A DNA stretch of 64,000 bases, from contig CAWAVV010000007.1 of NCBI GenBank assembly GCA_963785565.1, positions 62,001-126,000 on the forward strand, written 5' to 3'. Under the pieces are notes generated by a model that was not told the origin of the DNA, ran no database searches, and saw nothing but the letters and a program-made list of their open reading frames with translations. The DNA is from AP-15 sp963785565 (GTDB taxonomy: Bacteria; Pseudomonadota; Alphaproteobacteria; ATCC43930; CGMCC-115725). Shown one piece after another: positions 25,402 to 34,241 of the stretch (the stretch's first letter is position 1; each line of letters opens with the position of its first letter). The translations under genes and the position numbers were made by a program.

Positions 25402-26484
25402 ATGAAGGTTTCGTATTTCGAGACCGGGCGCTACACGGCGCCACAACCCGTGCCGTCGCAATGGCCGGTGCCGGCCGGGGCCTATGATCAGGAAGCCGGC
25501 GCGAAGGCGTTTCACGACATGATCGAGCGGGTCGAATTTGTCGAGGATCTCGGCTTCGACTGGGTCAGCGTGTCGGAGCACCACTACTCGCCGCGGATCC
25601 TGACCCCGGCCCCGGCGGTCTCGGGAGCGTACATCGCCGCCCGCCTGAAGAAGATAAAGGTGGCCGTGCTCGGCCCGATCGTGCCCCAAAGCAACCCGGT
25701 GCGCGTCGCCGAGGAACTGGCGACGCTCGACAATGTCGCCGAGGGCCGCCTCGTGGTTGGGCTGTTGCGCGGGACGCCGAACGAATACCTGACCTTTGAT
25801 CTCAATCCCGCCGAGGCGCGCGAGCGCACCGACGAGGGCATGGAGCTGATCCTCAAGGCGTGGACCGAGCCGCAGCCGTTTGGCTGGCAAGGCCGCCACT
25901 ACCAGTTCCGCAGCGTCTCGGTATGGCCGCGTCCCTGGCAGCAGCCATATCCGCCGACCTATGCGCTCGGCACCAGCCGCGAGGCCTGCGCGTTCGCCGC
26001 GCGCCTCCATGTCGGGCTCGGCGTCTCGTTCGCCCCGTTCGAGGTCATGCGCAAATCGACCCAATATTATCGCGAGCAGTGCACGCGCTACGGCTGGCAG
26101 CCGACCGTGGAGCAGGTGCTCTATCGCGCCAACATCATCATCGCCGATACCGACGACGAGGCCGACGAATTGCTGCAGAAGCAGCGCAGCGGCGGCGCGG
26201 CGGCGTTCCCGATGCGGCCGGGCGTGCGCGAAGCGCTGTTCAAGGCGGATATGCGCAATATTGCCGGCGAGCCGCGGGCGCCCAATGTCGGCGGCGTCTT
26301 GCCGACGACTTTCATCGGCGGTCCGGATACGGTCGTCGAGCAAGTCAAACGCTGTCGCGAAGAAATGGGAGCCGGCGTGCTGGACCTCGCCTTCCAGAAC
26401 CCCGGCGCCACCGATCTCGGCGATTTGATGCACTCGCTCGAACTGTTCGGCAAAAAGGTTTTGCCGCGCATCCGCGAGATTTGA
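25402..26484 (+). CDS. Luciferase-like (LLM class) flavin-dependent monooxygenase, tandem paralogue
   Basis: 360 residues from the ATG at 25402, preceded by GGAGGTCGAGCC. Nearly every motif of the upstream protein is repeated: MKVSYFETGRYTAP, GFDWVSVSEHHYSPR, VLGPIVPQSNPVRVAEELA and NVGGVLPTTFIGGPDTV. Most change is in the C-terminal third. The two probably arose by duplication and may form a heterodimer like bacterial luciferase alpha/beta, or act on related substrates. Fourth gene of the rightward run. Confidence 0.87.
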   Translation: MKVSYFETGRYTAPQPVPSQWPVPAGAYDQEAGAKAFHDMIERVEFVEDLGFDWVSVSEHHYSPRILTPAPAVSGAYIAARLKKIKVAVLGPIVPQSNPVRVAEELATLDNVAEGRLVVGLLRGTPNEYLTFDLNPAEARERTDEGMELILKAWTEPQPFGWQGRHYQFRSVSVWPRPWQQPYPPTYALGTSREACAFAARLHVGLGVSFAPFEVMRKSTQYYREQCTRYGWQPTVEQVLYRANIIIADTDDEADELLQKQRSGGAAAFPMRPGVREALFKADMRNIAGEPRAPNVGGVLPTTFIGGPDTVVEQVKRCREEMGAGVLDLAFQNPGATDLGDLMHSLELFGKKVLPRIREI

Positions 26485-26509
26485 GATTCAGGCCGGGAGG
26501 AGCAAGACC

Positions 26510-27364
26510 ATGGAAATCGGCGCGGCGATCTTCTTTACCGACTATTCGATGGCGCCGACGGAATTGGCGGTGGCGCTCGAGCAGCGCGGCTTCGACTCGC
26601 TGTGGGTGGCCGAGCATTCGCACATTCCGGTCACCCGGCGCTTCGGCCTGCCGGGCAACATGGAGCTGTCCAAGCAGTACTACGATGTGATGGATCCGTT
26701 CGTCACGTTGAGCGCCGCGGCCGCGGTCACGACACGCCTCAAGCTCGGCACCGGTGTGTGTCTGGTGATCCAGCGCGACACGATCCAGACGGCAAAATCC
26801 GTCGCCTCGCTGGACCAGGTGTCGAAGGGCCGCTTCCTGTTCGGCATCGGCTGCGGCTGGAACGCCGAGGAGATGGAAGACCACGGCACTGTTTACGAAA
26901 CCCGGACCTTGAAGATGCGCGAGCAGATCGAGGCGATGAAAGAGATCTGGAGCAACGACAAGCCGGAATATCACGGCAAGATCGTCGATTTCCCGGCGAT
27001 GCAGACCTGGCCCAAGCCGGTGCAGAAGCCGCATCCGCCGATCATCGTCGGCGGCGCCTTCCGGCTCGCCGCGCGGCGAGCGCTTCGCTACGGCGACGGG
27101 TTGATCCCGTTCGCCGCTGCCGCCGGTTCGGACAGCCCTCAAGAATTTATGCCGCGTTTGCGCGAGATGGCCAAAGAGGTGGGTCGTGATCCGCAATCGC
27201 TGTCGGTGACGTTGGGCGGCGCGCCGGAGGACCCGGACCTGCTCAAGCGCAACCGCGATCTCGGCATCGCCCGCATGACCGTGCGCCTGCCGCCGGCCAA
27301 GGCCGAGGAGATCCTGCCGTTGCTGGACCGCTGGGCGAGATTGATCCCGCTGGTCAGGACCTGA
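26510..27364 (+). CDS. Luciferase-like F420-dependent-type oxidoreductase (TIGR03619-like)
   Basis: 284 residues. Paralogue of the 7691-8533 protein: MEIGAAIFFTDYSMAP, GFDSLWVAEHSHIPV, YDVMDPFVTLSAAA, VIQRDTIQTAKSV and GRFLFGIGCGWNAEEMEDHG. Gap to the previous LLM gene is 25 bp. F420 dependence is predicted by family only, and I see no F420-biosynthesis gene in the window. Fifth gene of the run. Confidence 0.86.
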   Translation: MEIGAAIFFTDYSMAPTELAVALEQRGFDSLWVAEHSHIPVTRRFGLPGNMELSKQYYDVMDPFVTLSAAAAVTTRLKLGTGVCLVIQRDTIQTAKSVASLDQVSKGRFLFGIGCGWNAEEMEDHGTVYETRTLKMREQIEAMKEIWSNDKPEYHGKIVDFPAMQTWPKPVQKPHPPIIVGGAFRLAARRALRYGDGLIPFAAAAGSDSPQEFMPRLREMAKEVGRDPQSLSVTLGGAPEDPDLLKRNRDLGIARMTVRLPPAKAEEILPLLDRWARLIPLVRT

Positions 27365-27386
27365 TGGGTTAGGAGGAAGAACGATC

Positions 27387-28205
27387 GTGGCAGACCAATC
27401 GACGCCGGCAACACCCGGCGCGGCGTTTCGCGAGCACCATGTCGAGGCGGACGGGTTCCGCATTCGCTATCTGGAAGCCGGACAGGGCCCCGTGCTGGTT
27501 CATCTGCACGGCGCCGGCGGGCTGCGTCTATCGCCGGGGCACGACCTCCTAAGCCGCCAGTTCCGCGTCATCGCGTTCGAGATGCCGGGCTTCGGCAACT
27601 CGGCCGAGAACACAAGGTCGCGCGATATGCCTGCGCTGGCGGCGACGATGGCCGACGCGGTCGCCAATCTGGGCATCGACCGGTTCAACCTGATGGGCAC
27701 CTCGTTCGGCGGCAAGACGGCGCTGTGGCTCGCGGCGCAGCATCCGGAGCGCGTTCTGGCATTGGTGCTCGAAGCTCCGGCGGCGATCCGCCCCAAGGGC
27801 GCGCAGGCGCCTTCGGGCTCGCCTGAGGAGATGGCGCGCCGGCTCTTTGCCCACCCCGAGCGGGTCGCCCCAATGCCGCCGCAAGACCCGGAAGTGCGGG
27901 CCAAGGTGGCGCGCCTGACGCATCGGCTGCGCGGCCCCGACCGCGACGCGGACCTCGAGCGCCGCCTGCGCGAGCTGGCGACCCCGACGCTCGTATTGTT
28001 CGGCACGCTCGACGCGGTTATTCCGCCGGAGATGGGGCATTTCTACAAAGAGCTGATGCCCAACAGTCATTTGGTCTTTGTTTACGACGCCGGCCACGCG
28101 ATCAGCACCGACCGCCCGGAAGCGTTCACCGAAGTCGCGGTCGACTTCATCGAGCGCCACGAAGCCTTCGTCATCAGCCGCACCCCGACGGTCATCAACC
28201 CCTAG
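27387..28205 (+). CDS. Alpha/beta hydrolase
   Basis: 272 residues, GTG start at 27387 with AGGAGGA 9 bases upstream. Oxyanion region LHGAGGLRLSP, nucleophile elbow GTSFGG (Ser), likely acid in FGTLDAVIPPE and catalytic His in DAGHAIS. The overall pattern resembles C-C bond hydrolases and ester hydrolases acting after ring cleavage or Baeyer-Villiger oxidation. Sixth gene of the rightward run, so it may hydrolyse a product of the monooxygenases; this is inference. Confidence 0.86.
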   Translation: MADQSTPATPGAAFREHHVEADGFRIRYLEAGQGPVLVHLHGAGGLRLSPGHDLLSRQFRVIAFEMPGFGNSAENTRSRDMPALAATMADAVANLGIDRFNLMGTSFGGKTALWLAAQHPERVLALVLEAPAAIRPKGAQAPSGSPEEMARRLFAHPERVAPMPPQDPEVRAKVARLTHRLRGPDRDADLERRLRELATPTLVLFGTLDAVIPPEMGHFYKELMPNSHLVFVYDAGHAISTDRPEAFTEVAVDFIERHEAFVISRTPTVINP

Positions 28206-28213
28206 TCACGTGA

Positions 28214-28927
28214 ATGGGAGCGGCGCTCGAACCGCGGATTCTGATCCTTTGCCCCCTGGCCGCGGAGTGGTCGCTGCTGGTGGGCAGGTTCGAGTCGTCT
28301 CATCATCATGTCGAACGTATTCGCGATCTTAAGACCGATGCCGCCTATATCCGCCGCTGGCATGCCCTGGTGGCACCCGGCGGCCATGGCAAGACGCAAT
28401 TCGCGGTTCAGGCCCAATATCTGATCAGCCTGTTTCCCTCGGTCGAACTCGTAATCTGCGCCGGTGCCGCCGGCAGTCTCGCGCCGGAGCTGGCGGTCGG
28501 CGACGTCGTGGTCGGAACGGAGACGGTCGAGCACGATTATCGCCTTCTGTTCGCGACACGGCCGCTTCCGCGCTTTGCCGGTCACGGACCGTCGAACGCA
28601 GGACTGCGGTGTGCGGCGCGTGCTGTCAGCGGCTTCCGCGTCATCTTCGACGTGATCGCGAGCGGTGACGAGGATGTCGTCACCTCGGCGCGCGCCCGCG
28701 CGATCCGCGATCAGACGGGCGCCGCTTGCGTCGCCTGGGAAGGTAGTGGCGCGGCCCGCGCGGCCCGCTTCAATAGTATCGGATCGCTCGAAATCCGTGC
28801 GGTGACCGACGCAGCCGACAAGGAAGCGCCGCAAAAATTCGATCGGAACCTGCCGATCGCCATGGCGAATCTCGCGAGCCTGATGCAATTGTGGTTGAGT
28901 GAGCCATCGCGTCCAGCAGAGGAGTAG
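28214..28927 (+). CDS. Nucleoside phosphorylase-superfamily protein (MTA/SAH nucleosidase-like)
   Basis: 237 residues. PNP/MTAN fold: ILILCPLAAEWSLL at the N-terminus, VICAGAAGSLAPELAVGDVV (the glycine-rich core), then ACVAWEGSGAARAAR with the Glu expected to contact the ribose, and VTDAADKEA with the catalytic Asp. It lies 8 bp after the hydrolase gene and ends just before the next LLM gene, so it is embedded in the catabolic run. The link between a nucleosidase-like enzyme and monooxygenases is unexplained. Confidence 0.8.
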   Translation: MGAALEPRILILCPLAAEWSLLVGRFESSHHHVERIRDLKTDAAYIRRWHALVAPGGHGKTQFAVQAQYLISLFPSVELVICAGAAGSLAPELAVGDVVVGTETVEHDYRLLFATRPLPRFAGHGPSNAGLRCAARAVSGFRVIFDVIASGDEDVVTSARARAIRDQTGAACVAWEGSGAARAARFNSIGSLEIRAVTDAADKEAPQKFDRNLPIAMANLASLMQLWLSEPSRPAEE

Positions 28928-28931
28928 CACG

Positions 28932-30107
28932 ATGAGCATGTCCCGCACATTGCGCGCCGGGGTATTCCTGCCGCCGTTTCATCCCAACGACGAGGATCCG
29001 CTGCTCTGCATGGAGCGCGACTTCCAGCTGATGCAGTGGCTGGACACGCACAATTACGCCGAGGCATGGATCGGCGAGCACCATTCCGGCGGTTACGAAA
29101 TCTACGGCCAGCCCGAATTGTTTATCGCCACCGCCGCCGAGCGCACCCGGCACATCCGTCTTGGCACCGGGGTGATCTCGCTGCCTTACCACCATCCGTT
29201 CATGGTCGCCGACCGCATCGTGCAGCTCGACTATCAGACCCGTGGGCGGGCGATGTTCGGCTTTGGCCCGGGCCTGTTGCCCTCGGATGCGATGATGCTC
29301 GGCATCGACCCCGAGACCCAGCGCGACCGTATGGCCGACGCAATCGACATCATCACCCGCCTGCTCGATGGCGAGACCATCACCCGGCAGAGCGAATGGT
29401 ATACGATGATCGAGGCGCGGCTGCAGCTGCGCCCGTATTCCAAACCGCGGCCGCATCTGGCGATCGCCAGCGCGGTCACGCCATATGGCGGCAAGCTCGC
29501 CGGGCGTTACGATCTCGGCATGCTGTGCGTGATGGCAGGCAGCCCAAACGGCTACGACACGCTCGACTACAACTGGGAACTCGCCAATGCCGAAGCGGCG
29601 GCGCAAGGCCGGACCATGGATCGTGCCAATTACCGCGTGATGGCCCCGTTCCACATTGCCGAGACCCGCGAGAAGGCGATCGAGAATGTGCGCGCCGGCT
29701 TCGAGAAGTGGCAGCTCTACTCGTATTCGGTAAACCCCGAGGGCGGCGCTGCGATCGGCATGCCAAGCATCGAGGAGATCAACGCGGGCGGGCGCGGCGC
29801 CATCGGCACTCCCGACGACGCGCTGCGGGTGCTGGAGAACTACTGGGCCAAGACGGGCGGCTTCGGCTGCATCCTGATGCTTGCCCACGACTGGGCCGAT
29901 TGGGAGGCGACCAAGCGCTCATACGAATTGTTCGCGCGTTACGTGCTGCCGCGCTTCGAGGAGCGCAGTGCCTGGCGCTCGCAATCGATGGACTGGATGC
30001 GCACCAATCGCGAAACCTTCAGCGCCAAACGCAAGGCCGCCGCCGCCAGCGCTGTCGAGCGTCACTTCGCCGCCGAGCAGGCGAAGAGCCGGGAAGCCGC
30101 GAAGTAG
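28932..30107 (+). CDS. Luciferase-like (LLM class) flavin-dependent monooxygenase, limonene-monooxygenase-like group
   Basis: 391 residues from the ATG at 28932, preceded by GAGGAG. Conserved parts: LRAGVFLPPFHPNDEDP, EAWIGEHHSGGYEIYG, LGTGVISLPYHHPFMVADRI and MFGFGPGLLPSDAMMLG, with a long Ala/Lys-rich C-terminal helix. Larger than the other LLM proteins here and closest to the limonene 1,2-monooxygenase/alkanal-monooxygenase-like group, which needs FMNH2. Last gene of the rightward run; the ABC importer genes converge on it. Confidence 0.86.
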   Translation: MSMSRTLRAGVFLPPFHPNDEDPLLCMERDFQLMQWLDTHNYAEAWIGEHHSGGYEIYGQPELFIATAAERTRHIRLGTGVISLPYHHPFMVADRIVQLDYQTRGRAMFGFGPGLLPSDAMMLGIDPETQRDRMADAIDIITRLLDGETITRQSEWYTMIEARLQLRPYSKPRPHLAIASAVTPYGGKLAGRYDLGMLCVMAGSPNGYDTLDYNWELANAEAAAQGRTMDRANYRVMAPFHIAETREKAIENVRAGFEKWQLYSYSVNPEGGAAIGMPSIEEINAGGRGAIGTPDDALRVLENYWAKTGGFGCILMLAHDWADWEATKRSYELFARYVLPRFEERSAWRSQSMDWMRTNRETFSAKRKAAAASAVERHFAAEQAKSREAAK

Positions 30108-30132
30108 AGTGAATGGAGGCTGTCCGGTGCGC

Positions 30133-31179
30133 TCAGGCCGATGACGCGGCGAGAGCCCGCGAGTTGCGCGCACGGTCCGGCGCCAGCACTTCCCCGAGAT
30201 CCTCTTGGGGCAGGGCCGGCCATTCGCTAAGCAGGAAGCAGGCTGCGGCGCGGCGCGGATCGGTGCGATAGAGCGGCGGCGCGGCTGTCAGGCACTGAGG
30301 CATCCCGACCGGGCAGCGATCGGCGAATTTACAACCATGCGCCGGCGCGCCGCTCTCAGATTTGCGTTCCTCTTTCCCCCAGTCGCGTATCGTGCTGACG
30401 CGCGGGATCGCGCCGATCAGCAATTGTGTGTACGGGTGCTGCGGCGCTTTCACCACCAGCTCCACATCGCCGGCTTCGACAACCGAGGCGCGGTAGAGCA
30501 CCAGGATCGTGTCGGCGACCTGATAGGCCGTAGCGAGGTCGTGGGTGATATAGAGGATAGAGATCCCCAGCTCCTCGTTCAGCTGGCGCAGGCTGCCGAG
30601 AATGGTGGCGCGCAGCGAGGCGTCCACCATCGATACCGGCTCGTCGGCAACGATCAGCCTCGGACGCAGCAACAGGGCGCGCGCCACCATGATGCGTTGC
30701 CGCTGCCCACCGGAAAGCTGGTGCGGATAGCGGCCGAGGATTTCCTCCGGACGCAGACCGACCGCGCGCAACGCTTCCTCGACCAGCTCTCGTCGCTCCG
30801 CCCGTGTCGGCGCCAGACGGAATTTGCGCACCGGCGTCGTCAGCACGTGGTCCACCCGGTAGAACGGGTTGTAGACCTCGTACGGGTCCTGGAAGATCGC
30901 CTGCACCTCGCGGCGAAATTGCCGCCGCTGCGCGGCTGACAGATCGGGCAATGGGCGCCCCTCGTATCTGACCTCACCCTCGGAAGGTTCGATCAGACCC
31001 AGCAGCAGCCGCGCCAATGTGGTTTTGCCACTGCCGCTTTCGCCGACGACCGCCGTGATCCCCGGCAGCGCCGGGTCGATCGCGAACGAGAAATGTTCGA
31101 GCGCAACTTTGCGCTCCCGCCTGAGCATGCCGCCGGCGAAGTGTTTCGAGACGTTACGCAGTTCGAGCAGCGGCGTCAT
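30133..31179 (-). CDS. Peptide/nickel-type ABC transporter ATP-binding protein (DppF/OppF-like)
   Basis: 348 residues from the ATG at 31177-31179 (a TTG four codons upstream is less likely). Walker A GESGSGKTT, Q-loop AIFQDPYEVYNP, signature YPHQLSGGQRQRI, Walker B RLIVADEPVSMVD and switch His in LYITHD. The C-terminal Cys motif typical of oligopeptide ABC ATPases is present (GCKFADRCP...QC). Its ATG overlaps the restored stop of the upstream ATPase gene. Last gene of the five-gene importer set. Confidence 0.92.
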   Translation of the reverse strand: MTPLLELRNVSKHFAGGMLRRERKVALEHFSFAIDPALPGITAVVGESGSGKTTLARLLLGLIEPSEGEVRYEGRPLPDLSAAQRRQFRREVQAIFQDPYEVYNPFYRVDHVLTTPVRKFRLAPTRAERRELVEEALRAVGLRPEEILGRYPHQLSGGQRQRIMVARALLLRPRLIVADEPVSMVDASLRATILGSLRQLNEELGISILYITHDLATAYQVADTILVLYRASVVEAGDVELVVKAPQHPYTQLLIGAIPRVSTIRDWGKEERKSESGAPAHGCKFADRCPVGMPQCLTAAPPLYRTDPRRAAACFLLSEWPALPQEDLGEVLAPDRARNSRALAASSA

Positions 31180-32133
31180 GCGAAATGGCAAGCCACGCTG
31201 GCATCCTCGCTAATGGCTCGCACGGCCGGCCTCTCGGTGCGACAGCGCGCCTCCGCCATCGGGCAGCGGGGATGGAAGGCGCAGCCCTCGCGGGAGCTCG
31301 CGCAAGACCGGCGCCAGACCGGGAATGCCGCGCAATCCGCCTTTGCGCTCCAAGGACGGCAGGCTGTCGATCAGCATGCGCGTATAGGGATGCCGCGGCG
31401 CGGTGATGATGTCGTGGATCGGCGCCACTTCGACCAGCCGCCCCGCATACATGATCCCCAGGCGGTCCACGAACTGGGCCATCAGGCCGATATCGTGGCC
31501 GATCAGGATCACCGCGGCGCCGAGCGCGGCCTGCACCCGGCCGAGGGTTTCCATCACCTGCCGCTGAACAACCACGTCGAGCGCGCTGGTCGGCTCATCG
31601 GCAATAATCACTTTCGGCTGCAAACAGATCGCGATGGCAATGCAGGCGCGCTGCTTCATGCCGCCGGACAGCTCGTGCGGGTATCGGTCGGCAATTTCGG
31701 GCAACAGCCCCACCTGGGCCAGCAGCATCTGTATGCGGGTGTCGATGTCGCGCTTGGACAGGCGTTCGCCGTGGTCGGCCAATGCGTCGCGGATCTGCTC
31801 GCGGATGCGCGTCACCGGGTTGAGCGAGTTCATTGAGCCTTGCGGGACCATCGCGATGCCGGCCAGCCGCAGCCTGCGCATCTCGTCGTCGGTCAGGCGG
31901 GACAAGGCGGTGTCGTCGAGCGAGACAGCGCCCCCCTCGATCCGGCCCGGTGGCTTGATCATCCGCAGGATGGCGAGCGCCAACGTCGATTTGCCTGAGC
32001 CGGATTCGCCGGCCAGTCCAAAGCGCTCGCGCGGGAGCAGAGAAAAACTTACCTCGTCGACGGCGCGCACGGGCCCGAGCGGATGGTCATAGGCGACGCG
32101 GAGCCGCTCGACGCGCAAAATGCTGCCGCTCAT
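31176..32133 (-). CDS. Peptide/nickel-type ABC transporter ATP-binding protein (DppD/OppD-like), C-terminal frameshift
   Basis: As sequenced, an intact frame runs 32133 to 31210 (307 residues). Walker A GESGSGKST, Q-loop MVPQGSMNSLNP, signature YPHELSGGMKQRA, Walker B KVIIADEPTSALD and H-loop LIGHDIG. After VLRELPRG the frame becomes nonsense, while another frame continues GCAFHPRCPMAEARC and ends ISEDASVACHFA plus a TGA at 31178-31176. That is the normal Cys-rich tail of the family, and its TGA overlaps the ATG of the next gene. One extra base near 31285 therefore breaks the tail. The start overlaps the permease stop by 4 bp. Confidence 0.88.
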
Positions 32134-32969
32134 ACCGATCGCCGCAACCGGGGGTTGGCGATCTCGTCGAGGCCGGCGGTCAGAAAAAACAGGCCGAGGA
32201 ACACCATGACGATGACGACCAGCGGAGCGGTCCACCACCACCACCAGCCATTGATGATCGCGGCGTTGAAATTGACCCAGTAGAGCGTCATGCCGAGGGT
32301 CGGAGCCTCGACCGGCCCGAGCCCCAAAACTTCCAGCCCAACCGAGGCGAGGATCGCCGCCGAGACGCTGCCGACCAAGGTGGCCGCGAGATAGGGCAAC
32401 AGATTGGGCATCAGCTCGCCGAAGATGATCTCCGGCCCGCTCATGCCGTTGAGGCGCGCGATTTCGACATAGCCCCGTTCGCGCAAGGTCAGGACCTGGG
32501 AGCGGATGGTGCGGGTCGGGCTGAGCCAAGCCAAGGAGGCGATGATGATCGCCATCTGATTCACCGTCAGGCTGCCCTTCAACGACACTGCGATGATGAT
32601 CAGCACGAGCAACTGGGGCACCGTCAGGCCGATATCCGCGATGCTGCGAATTAACGTGTCCACCCGTCCGCGGTAATAGGCGGCGGTAAAGGCCAGCACA
32701 GCGCCGACACTCACGCCGATGAACCCGGCAATAAAGCCAATGCGTAATGTCAGCGGCGTGCCCGCCACCATGACCGCCAACAGTTCGCGTCCCTGGCGGT
32801 CGGTGCCGAACGGATAGTCCCAGGAGGGTGGCTGGAGCGCCGGCGCCGACAGCGGCTGGGCATTGCCGGTATCGACCGTCAGCGCGCCGACGACGATAAA
32901 CACCGCCAGAATGCCAAGGAACACCAGCCCGACCACCAGCGACACGTTGCGGCGAAGATAGCCGAGCAC
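32130..32969 (-). CDS. Peptide/nickel-type ABC transporter permease (DppC-like)
   Basis: 279 residues from a GTG at 32967-32969, 5 bp after the stop of the other permease. N-terminal helix SLVVGLVFLGILAVFIVVG, the substrate-adjacent HPFGTDxxGRD-like segment (YPFGTDRQGRELL), then helices. The EAA loop for ATPase contact reads EIARLNGMSGPEIIFGELMPN. Ends with the gene pair overlap into the ATPase. Inner-membrane half of the importer. Confidence 0.9.
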   Translation of the reverse strand: MLGYLRRNVSLVVGLVFLGILAVFIVVGALTVDTGNAQPLSAPALQPPSWDYPFGTDRQGRELLAVMVAGTPLTLRIGFIAGFIGVSVGAVLAFTAAYYRGRVDTLIRSIADIGLTVPQLLVLIIIAVSLKGSLTVNQMAIIIASLAWLSPTRTIRSQVLTLRERGYVEIARLNGMSGPEIIFGELMPNLLPYLAATLVGSVSAAILASVGLEVLGLGPVEAPTLGMTLYWVNFNAAIINGWWWWWTAPLVVIVMVFLGLFFLTAGLDEIANPRLRRSV

Positions 32970-32974
32970 TCGGC

Positions 32975-33979
32975 CTAGCCCTGGCGATAGGAAATGCGGG
33001 GGTCGAGCCAGGGATAAACCACGTCCAGCACAAACGTCGCGAAGCCGAGTGCGACGATGACTGTGAACACAATCCCTTGAATCAGAAAAAAGTCGTTTTC
33101 CTCGATGGCTTGAAACAGCAACGCGCCGATCCCGGGGTAGCCAAAGATCGCCTCGACCAGCACCGCGCCGGACAGGATCTGGCCCAAGGCCAAAGCAAGC
33201 CCGGTGGTCTGCGGCAGGATCGCGTTGCGCATGCAATAACGGGTAAAGATCGTCGCGCTGCGAAGCCCCTTTGCCTCGGCGAAGGTGACGTAGTCCTCGC
33301 CCATCGTGGTTACCATCATCCCGCGCATGGCGAGCGCCCAGCCGCCCACCGAGACAAGCACGATGGAAAGCGCCGGCAGGACGGCGTGACGCAACACATC
33401 GAGGATGAAGGTCCAGTCCCACCCCGGATTGGCGCCGGCACTATAGCCGCCGAAGATCGGAAACCACTGGAACCTGAAGGCAAACAGCCAGCTCAGAACG
33501 AGCCCGAGCAGGAAGAACGGGATCGCGTGCAACGCCCATAACGGCGGCATCAGCCACCGCATCCAATGGGGCGCGTGCGGCCAAGCAAGCAGGGCGCCGA
33601 GGATCGTGCCGGCAGCGAAAGAGAACAGCGTGGTTACCCCGAGCAGCCCGATGGTCCAGGGCAGGGCTTCGCGGATCATGCCGACGACGGTGCGCGGGTA
33701 GTTGGCAATGGAATAGTTGAGGTCGCCGCGCGATACCGCGCCGAGATAGGTCAGGTATTGGCGCCACAGCGGCTGATCCAGGCCAAACCGCTTCTGATAC
33801 TCCTTTACCATGTCCTCGATGCCGGCATGCACATAGCCGCCGAGCGAGGCCTCCTCGAGCAATTTGGTGCGGACCGGGTCCCGCCCCGACAATTTGGGCA
33901 GGAAAAAGTTGAGCGTCGCCGCCAGCCAGACAATCAGCAGGAAGACCCCGAAACGTTTGACGATATAGATCGCGTGCAT
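32975..33979 (-). CDS. Peptide/nickel-type ABC transporter permease (DppB-like)
   Basis: 334 residues. N-terminal helix YIVKRFGVFLLIVWLAATLN, then the LDQPLWRQYLTYL periplasmic segment, membrane helices, the EAA loop (TFAEAKGLRSATIFTRYCMRNAILP) and a C-terminal GYPGIGALLFQAIEENDFFLI helix region. Family of oligopeptide/nickel permeases; pairs with the DppC-like gene downstream. About 260 bp separates it from the binding-protein gene; that gap holds a long hairpin. Confidence 0.9.
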   Translation of the reverse strand: MHAIYIVKRFGVFLLIVWLAATLNFFLPKLSGRDPVRTKLLEEASLGGYVHAGIEDMVKEYQKRFGLDQPLWRQYLTYLGAVSRGDLNYSIANYPRTVVGMIREALPWTIGLLGVTTLFSFAAGTILGALLAWPHAPHWMRWLMPPLWALHAIPFFLLGLVLSWLFAFRFQWFPIFGGYSAGANPGWDWTFILDVLRHAVLPALSIVLVSVGGWALAMRGMMVTTMGEDYVTFAEAKGLRSATIFTRYCMRNAILPQTTGLALALGQILSGAVLVEAIFGYPGIGALLFQAIEENDFFLIQGIVFTVIVALGFATFVLDVVYPWLDPRISYRQG

Positions 33980-34088
33980 CTGGGCTAAGCGCTCTCAGCC
34001 GAGCGTAAAATCATCGTTCGCACGAAAGCGCGGGGCTGTCCGGGAGAAGTTGTGACGGCCGCAAAAGGGCAGAATCAGTTTTCTCTTC

Positions 34089-34177
34089 TCGTCTTGGCCG
34101 GGCTTGGCCCGGCCATCCACGTCTTCGGACGCCCGAAAGGAAGACGTGGATACGCGGGACAAGCCCGCGCAAGACGA
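34089..34177. repeat. Long intergenic inverted repeat (REP-like hairpin)
   Basis: Arms 34089-34126 and 34140-34177 pair with a perfect 12-bp core (ATCCACGTCTTC with GAAGACGTGGAT) around a 13-nt loop. Outer segments TCGTCTTG and CAAGACGA also pair, with scattered mismatches between. It lies between the binding-protein gene and the permease genes of one transport operon. Similar GGCCGGGC/GGACAAGCCCG elements are dispersed in many alphaproteobacterial genomes. In RNA it could protect the upstream message or reduce read-through to the permeases. Confidence 0.75.
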
Positions 34178-34241
34178 CTTCAGATCGTATCTTATGTGGT
34201 CCACACCAGTCTCGGCGAGGTGCAGCATTTCAGGTGAGATT

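Noticed and set aside
31210..33072. 620-codon frame that seems to fuse permease and ATPase
   Set aside because: The upper part is the wrong frame of the permease. The ATPase starts at 32133 with its own start codon and a 4-bp overlap.
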